Assembly (NCBI GenBank): GCA_002786025.1
Contig: NHNW01000028.1
Coordinates: 434,001-498,000, forward strand
From: Zasmidium citrigriseum
Lineage: Eukaryota > Ascomycota > Dothideomycetes > Mycosphaerellales > Mycosphaerellaceae
Reading direction: 5' to 3'
DNA: 64,000 nucleotides
The notes below the pieces were generated by a model. The model saw only the letters and a list, made by a program, of their open reading frames with translations, was not told where the DNA came from and searched no databases. Shown piece after piece: positions 59,431 through 64,000 of the stretch. Position 1 is the stretch's first letter; each line of letters opens with the position of its first letter. The position numbers were made by a program, and so were the translations under genes.

Positions 59431-60053
59431 GAGGCTATAGCGGAATAATACTTAATTAGCTTAGCCTTTATAAGCTTAACTATATTAAGTAGGGCGTGCT
59501 TCTACTAGTTCTACTTCCTACGTAGGTTTAACTCGGCTTTCTCGAGTTAAACAAAGAGGTTAGAGTAGTATAGGTATATAAGGTATAGAGTTCGGCCTAT
59601 CGACGAGCTTATTAACGACGTATAGTAAGTAAACGGCTACGCGAGGTAGAGGATTTCCTAGACTTAGAGTAACTTAGTATTATTAACGCGGAGGTAATCC
59701 TAACCTTCCTAATATAGATACTAGTCGATAAAGCGGTATAGNGAGGCTATAGCGGAATAATACTTAATTAGCTTAGCCTTTATAAGCTTAACTATATTAA
59801 GTAGGGCGTACTTCTACTAGTTCTACTTCCTACGTAGGTTTAACTCGGCTTTCTCGAGTTAAACGAAGAGGTTAGAGTAGTATAGGTATATAAGGTATAG
59901 AGTTAGGCCTATCGACGAGCTTATTAATAACGTATAGTAAGTAAACGGCTACGCGAGGTAGAGGATTTCCTAGACTTAGAGTAACTTAGTATTATTAACG
60001 CGGAGGTAATCCTAACCTTCCTAATATAGATACTAGTCGATAAAGCGGTATAG
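59431..60053. repeat. 311-bp direct duplication around a single N
   Basis: Bases 59,431-59,741 and 59,743-60,053 are near-identical, equal in length and separated only by the N at 59,742. I count four differences, for example gcgtgcttc/gcgtacttc and aaacaaag/aaacgaag. The repeat lies inside the hAT coding relic, where a duplication has no parallel in the family. The likely cause is two contig ends joined without merging their overlap. Confidence 0.9.
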
Positions 60054-61273
60054 ATTAATATACTAGATAAGTATATAGGTAGTAGAATCCTAGCGGGTTT
60101 TAATATCTTATACTAGTACTAATAGTCTTATTTATCGACGTTTCGTATTAAATACACCCTAGCCGTAATACTTATCGCTAAACGTTTCCTCTATATATAG
60201 CGTATCTTCTTAGAGTTTTAGGAACTTCTTAAGTCGCTACGTACTAGCGAGAATCTATAAAATAGAGGCTTAGAGCTAGGCGATATAAGCTTAACTAGTA
60301 CGACTAGTATAGCTTAGAATTATACTTACCTTAGCGAGAATATATAGATATCTATATTTTTCGTTAGCGGTCCTAGCGTCTTCGATAAATTACTTCTACT
60401 CCTTTTTATTATAGTTCCGTTTAAACTTATCGTTCGATAGACGAATCTTAAGGGCGGTATATAGATTACTAATAGCGAGCTAAATAACGTATATAAGGTA
60501 TAGTACTAGTTACGGCTATTTCTTTAACTCCTCTTTAGTTAGTTCTAAGCCTATAATAGTTATAGTTAAGCTCTACTTATCCGGAGTCGTAACCTATACT
60601 ACTAGTAGCGCTACCTAGCTATCCCTAGTACCTATACTACTATTTAGGTAGGTATTATTAGTATACGCCCGAAGATAAGAGAGGCTATAGTAATATTAGA
60701 TAGGAAATAGGGGTAGTAGGCTTTTCGAGCTTATATAGTAGTATAAAGCGTCTTATTATTCGAAGCGTTATTAGTCGTAAACGCCGAGATCCGCTCCTTT
60801 AGGTTAAAGTTTATTATTATCTAATCTACGTATTAATAGAGGTTTACGCTAGTATACTACCCCTTAATCTCGGCGAAGGATAGGAGCTCCTTATAGTACG
60901 TCTAGTCTTAATCGATCTAAAAGCCCTTAATACTAAGAAAGGCTAGTCGACGATTAGAGGTACTCTAGGCGTCGAGAGTAATAGCTACCTTCGAATCGAT
61001 ACTCTTAGGATAGTATAGTTTATTACGAATCTTCTTAATAATATTACTAGTAGTATCCTTAATCTAGCGGCGGACCGTTAATAGTAATAGTATCTTTACG
61101 TCCTTATATAGGTACTTAAGGCTCCTCTATATATAGATATTCTTAAAAAACGTTACTAGTACGCTAGTACTAATATAAGCGTTTACCTAATAGATTCTAA
61201 AGTCGTAAGGGCTATTAGCTTCGAATCCGTCTTTATATACCGCGTTTTCGGCTAGCTTCTACCTCTATAAATT

Positions 61274-61319
61274 GTTAGCGTACTAGTTAGCGTACTAGTT
61301 AGCGTACTAGTTAGCGTAC
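61274..61319. repeat. 12-bp tandem repeat (gttagcgtacta)
   Basis: Nearly four copies of gttagcgtacta lie end to end. It could encode a four-residue repeat on the minus strand without changing frame. Scattered single copies of actagtacgct occur elsewhere in the right block (for example 63,660-63,690 and 63,920). Confidence 0.85.
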
Positions 61320-61800
61320 CTAAACTCGAAATCCCTCGTTAAGGTCGAGCTAGCGTTTCCTTCTGCTTATAGTCGATACCTATAAGTCCTTATAAGATTT
61401 CTTCTCTAAGTACTACTTTAATCTAGAGTTCCCTATATTATTAATACTCGGGTACTTTAGTATAGTACGATAGACTTTATAGATAACCTTAGGCTCGCTA
61501 TTAGAGATCTATATACCCTCTTCGAATACTATTTATTCTATAGCCTTTTTCGTAGAGCCCTATTATATAAATCGCTTCTTCGCTTTCTCTTCTTCGACTT
61601 GTAAACGTATTAGGTTAGTATAGGGGGTATAGCTATAGAAGTCGATAAACTACTTCTTATATTCTCGATCGAAGATATAGTAGTCCTCTTTCTTCGTAAA
61701 CGTTATAGCTACTTAGGTATTATCTTTATTAGTATTATATATAGGCGTACGCTAGCTATTAAGGGAGTTAGAGACTCGTAAACGCGTCCTTAACGAAGGA

Positions 61801-62739
61801 CTATTATTCGTAGGCTCCTATAACGAAGCTACCGCTTAATATCGTAGAGAATACTATAGTATATTCGTTAGTAATATAGTAAACGATAAATTATCGTTAG
61901 GGTCGAGGTAGGTAGTAGAAAAGGCTTAGCTAGTACTACGAGTAGGTATAAGAGGGAGTATCGACTATAATATAGTATAGAAACGCGCTAGATAGTACAC
62001 GTAAATAATAGTATAGGAAGGAGGAAGGAAATAGTTATAAATTTCCTACTAGAAGTTCTAGAAGCTACGGGAACGCTCCTACTACTACTTTAATACTTAG
62101 TAGACTACCTACTAGAGCTACTCGCTACTCGCTACGCTAGCTATACTATACGAGCTCCTTATAATAAAGATTATTATACGCTTAACTATAAAAAGATAAG
62201 CGAGCGTTAATAGTAAGATAGCGTCGAAGTATAGAGTAGATACCTCGTCTAATAATCTCGAAATCGCGGCTCGTTATCGCTAAGCCTACTATATTAAGCC
62301 TAGTCTACTATAGCTAGCTTAACGCCCGACTCTTAGCCGTCTATACTATTCGTACTTCGGAAATAAAGGCGATCGTTCCTTAATTAATCTAGCGTTAGGA
62401 TTATAACTTAAGGGTTACTCGATTATAGCTTAGGGTTAATAGAAAGACGGCGACGATAAGGTAAGAAGACGATTAATAAGCTTAAGATTAAGCCGTACTA
62501 GTCTGTACTAGTTAGAGGAAATACTATTTTAATTTAAAGCGAATACCTCGGTATTTATAGCTACTATAGAGGAATATTATAAAATAGTATTTTTCTAAGG
62601 CTTAGATATTTACTAATTTTAAAGTAAATAAACGCGTCTTATATAGAACCCTCTTAACCTTCGTCCTTAAATATATACTAGAAGTTAAGAATCGAGAGAA
62701 CGAGTAAATATAGTCTAAGATATTTATTTTCGATTACTA
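61801..62739. other. Gap with no gene recognised
   Basis: Probably the 5' side of the hAT element. Near 62,540-62,590 an AT-rich palindrome-like stretch (aatactattt / aaatagtatt) occurs. No terminal repeat was confirmed. Confidence 0.3.
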
Positions 62740-63710
62740 TACTATATAGAATTAAGCCTACGATAGCTTATTAGGGTTAGTAGAGACCTCGCGCTTCTCT
62801 ACGAGCTTATCGATATCTACTTTATTATTCGCGAGGGCCTCGTAATACTTAAATAACGCCCTCGCCTATATAGGATCTAACGCTAGAATCTAGCTAAACT
62901 CCTTAAGATAGGCCTTAATATTATTAGGCTAAACCTCCGTAGGACTAGGAAGTATAATATCCTTATTATTAGCCTTAACCTACTCTCTAATATAGTAGTA
63001 GTAGTAGCTTAACTACTAAGGGTAACGAGCGTCTAGATCCTACGATACTAAGTTACTTTATAATAATATCTTAGCCTTCGTAAAGACCTTATATAGTAGA
63101 GGTATCTAGTAGTTATTATTTATCTAGTCGACGGCTATATTATATACCTCCTACGAACGCGTTAGCTTAGCTTATTAAGAAGGCGAAGGGATACTTATAA
63201 TATTCTATAGCTCCGCCTAATAAGTATCTATAAGCTTTAGAATCTTACTAAAGAACCTAATAATCTAAAGAAGACTCTTAGGGTCGACTAGTATCGCTAC
63301 GCTATAGAGATTTAGCTAGCCGAGAATATAAGGGCGGATACGCTCGTCTCGAACGACTATATTATAGAGATACTATTTCCTAAGTAAAGATTCGCGTATA
63401 CTTATCTAGTACTTACTAGGGCTACGATCTAGGCTATCCTTTATCTCGTCGCTAGCCTACTTCCTCTAGATAATACTATTAGCCTCCTAGAAAATAACGG
63501 TATAGTAGGCGCTAGTCTCGCTAAACTTATTAAGCTCTTTATTAATAGCCTCTTCTATAGGGTCTTACTATCCTTTATTATTAGTATTTTCGAAGAGCTC
63601 GTCGATATCCTTATTATCGATCGGATAGCTTTATATACTATATATTTCGTTAGCTCTAGCTTAGACTAGTATAGACTAGTACGCTACTAAGGAAGATTTT
63701 AAACTTATAT
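62740..63710 (-). pseudogene. Unidentified protein relic, about 320 codons
   Basis: A minus-strand frame is coherent from about 63,650 to 62,740, broken only by TAA/TAG. It starts with acidic text (DNKDIDELFENTNNK, EEAINKELNKFSETSA). It continues SLLRK..YLYNIVVRDERI, ILVDPKSLL, FFSKILKLIDTY, then after several TAG/TAA sites ILPSPTEV, AYLKEFS and ALFKYYEALANNKVDIDKLV. I recognise no family. It has the same strand and base composition as the hAT relic and may be a second gene of that element or of another transposon. Confidence 0.45.
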
Positions 63711-64000
63711 TATATCCCTAGCGGCTTTCTATCCTTTCTTCTTAAACACCTTCTAGAGCTTACTACGTATATAGTTAGCTATATTTAAGACTATAATAGA
63801 ATATACTACTACTAGAAATATACTCTTCCTCGCTCTCTAGCTTATTATTAATATCTATTAGGTTAGGGTAGGTAGCCTACTAGGCCGTACTATATATACT
63901 ATTAGTCTAGATCCTAACTAGTACGACTAGTACGCTACTAAAGGATTTTTAATATATAGGATCCTTTAGTTATAAACCGCTATTTTCGCGCTTAACTCGT
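63711..64000. other. Window end, nothing recognised
   Basis: CpA/TpG-poor sequence with scattered actagtacgct motifs. No gene was recognised. Confidence 0.3.

Larger units (their letters stand above)
58745..61800 (-). pseudogene. hAT transposase, Restless-like
   Basis: Minus-strand text runs from about 61,790 to 58,750. The N-terminal part (about 61,790-61,320) reads KKEDYYIFDREYKK and KVIYKVYRTILKYPSI. The catalytic region begins ITLDAxSTSNRRLAFLSIKG (about 60,970; family L-T-x-D-x-W-T-S-x-N). It continues KERISAFTTNNASNN (about 60,790; family D-N-A-x-N-N). Next, LVLYLIYVIxLAISNLYTAL (about 60,500) fits the C-L-A-H-V-I-Q-L segment of Restless-type hATs. The C-terminal dimerisation domain is clear: KFPRVAxLARDILAVPRARV and then RLFSVAR at about 58,930-59,000. 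hAT transposases make 8-bp target duplications by cut and paste. The relic carries the 311-bp duplication with an N. Terminal repeats were not found. Confidence 0.88.
1..64000. other. RIP-mutated DNA across the whole window
   Basis: The dinucleotide pattern is that of repeat-induced point mutation at CpA. As an example, the 60 bases from 54,001 hold 11 TpA, 1 CpA and no TpG, while CpG is still common throughout. Protein relics can be read only through TAG and TAA codons at places expected to hold Gln or Trp, Tyr at expected His or Cys, and Leu (TTA, CTA) at expected Ser or Pro. RIP is known only from fungi, mainly Pezizomycotina, and acts on duplicated DNA in the haploid phase. TGA stops are very rare in these frames, which argues against random decay. 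Confidence 0.93.

Noticed and set aside
58700..62000. Terminal inverted repeats of the hAT element
   Set aside because: Several short inverted matches exist, including the 12-bp arrays, but none pairs across the transposase with flanking 8-bp duplications, so I do not call element ends.
1..64000. Mitochondrial, bacterial or plain AT-rich non-coding DNA
   Set aside because: CpG is abundant, protein relics belong to fungal nuclear families, and introns are spliceosomal. The bias is specific to CpA/TpG, not to AT content in general.

Overview
This window looks like a heavily RIP-mutated (repeat-induced point mutation) block from a filamentous ascomycete (Pezizomycotina). No open reading frame of normal length survives on either strand. 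TpA is in great excess, CpA and TpG are depleted, and CpG is kept. That is the footprint of C-to-T change at CpA on both strands. Reading through stop codons as former CAG, CAA or TGG recovers long single-frame protein relics whose stops are almost all TAA or TAG. All gene calls below are relics read this way by eye; none is an intact gene.

Layout. From about 1 to 53.5 kb the block carries accessory genes: an unidentified ORF, a protein with a nuclease-like motif, an F-box-like gene and a very long unidentified ORF (0.1-13.2 kb); a low-complexity protein with 31-residue repeats, an unidentified ORF and a secreted cupredoxin-like protein, all on the minus strand (14.1-19.7 kb); a ferric reductase (23.2-24.6 kb); a coiled-coil protein (27.4-28.4 kb, minus); DUF3723 (29.8-32.4 kb, minus); a patatin-like phospholipase, a kinase-like protein and a coiled-coil protein in one direction (33-38 kb, plus); an unidentified ORF and a DUF7730-like gene; then several unidentified ORFs (43.6-48.4 kb) and a 287-bp MITE with 8-bp target duplications. 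At 50.2-51.9 kb on the minus strand lies a DUF3435 tyrosine recombinase with two recognisable introns.

DUF3435 recombinase, DUF3723, ferric reductase and patatin-like genes together are the known hallmark set of Starships, the giant cargo-carrying transposons of Pezizomycotina. The recombinase (captain) normally sits at one end and is transcribed inward. Here it sits next to a composition boundary and points toward the cargo, so I read 1 to about 52-53.5 kb as the captain-end part of a decayed Starship whose other end lies beyond base 1. No NLR gene was found.

From about 53.55 kb to the end, CpA and TpG are almost absent, which suggests a separate, more intensely RIPped transposon cluster. 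It holds a DDE-integrase-like transposase (plus), unidentified ORFs, several repeat families and a Restless-like hAT transposase (minus). The hAT relic is interrupted by a 311-bp duplication around a single N, probably an assembly join. A Copia-like LTR end (52.82-52.96 kb) lies between the captain and the boundary. I saw no RNA genes, CRISPR arrays or bacterial features.
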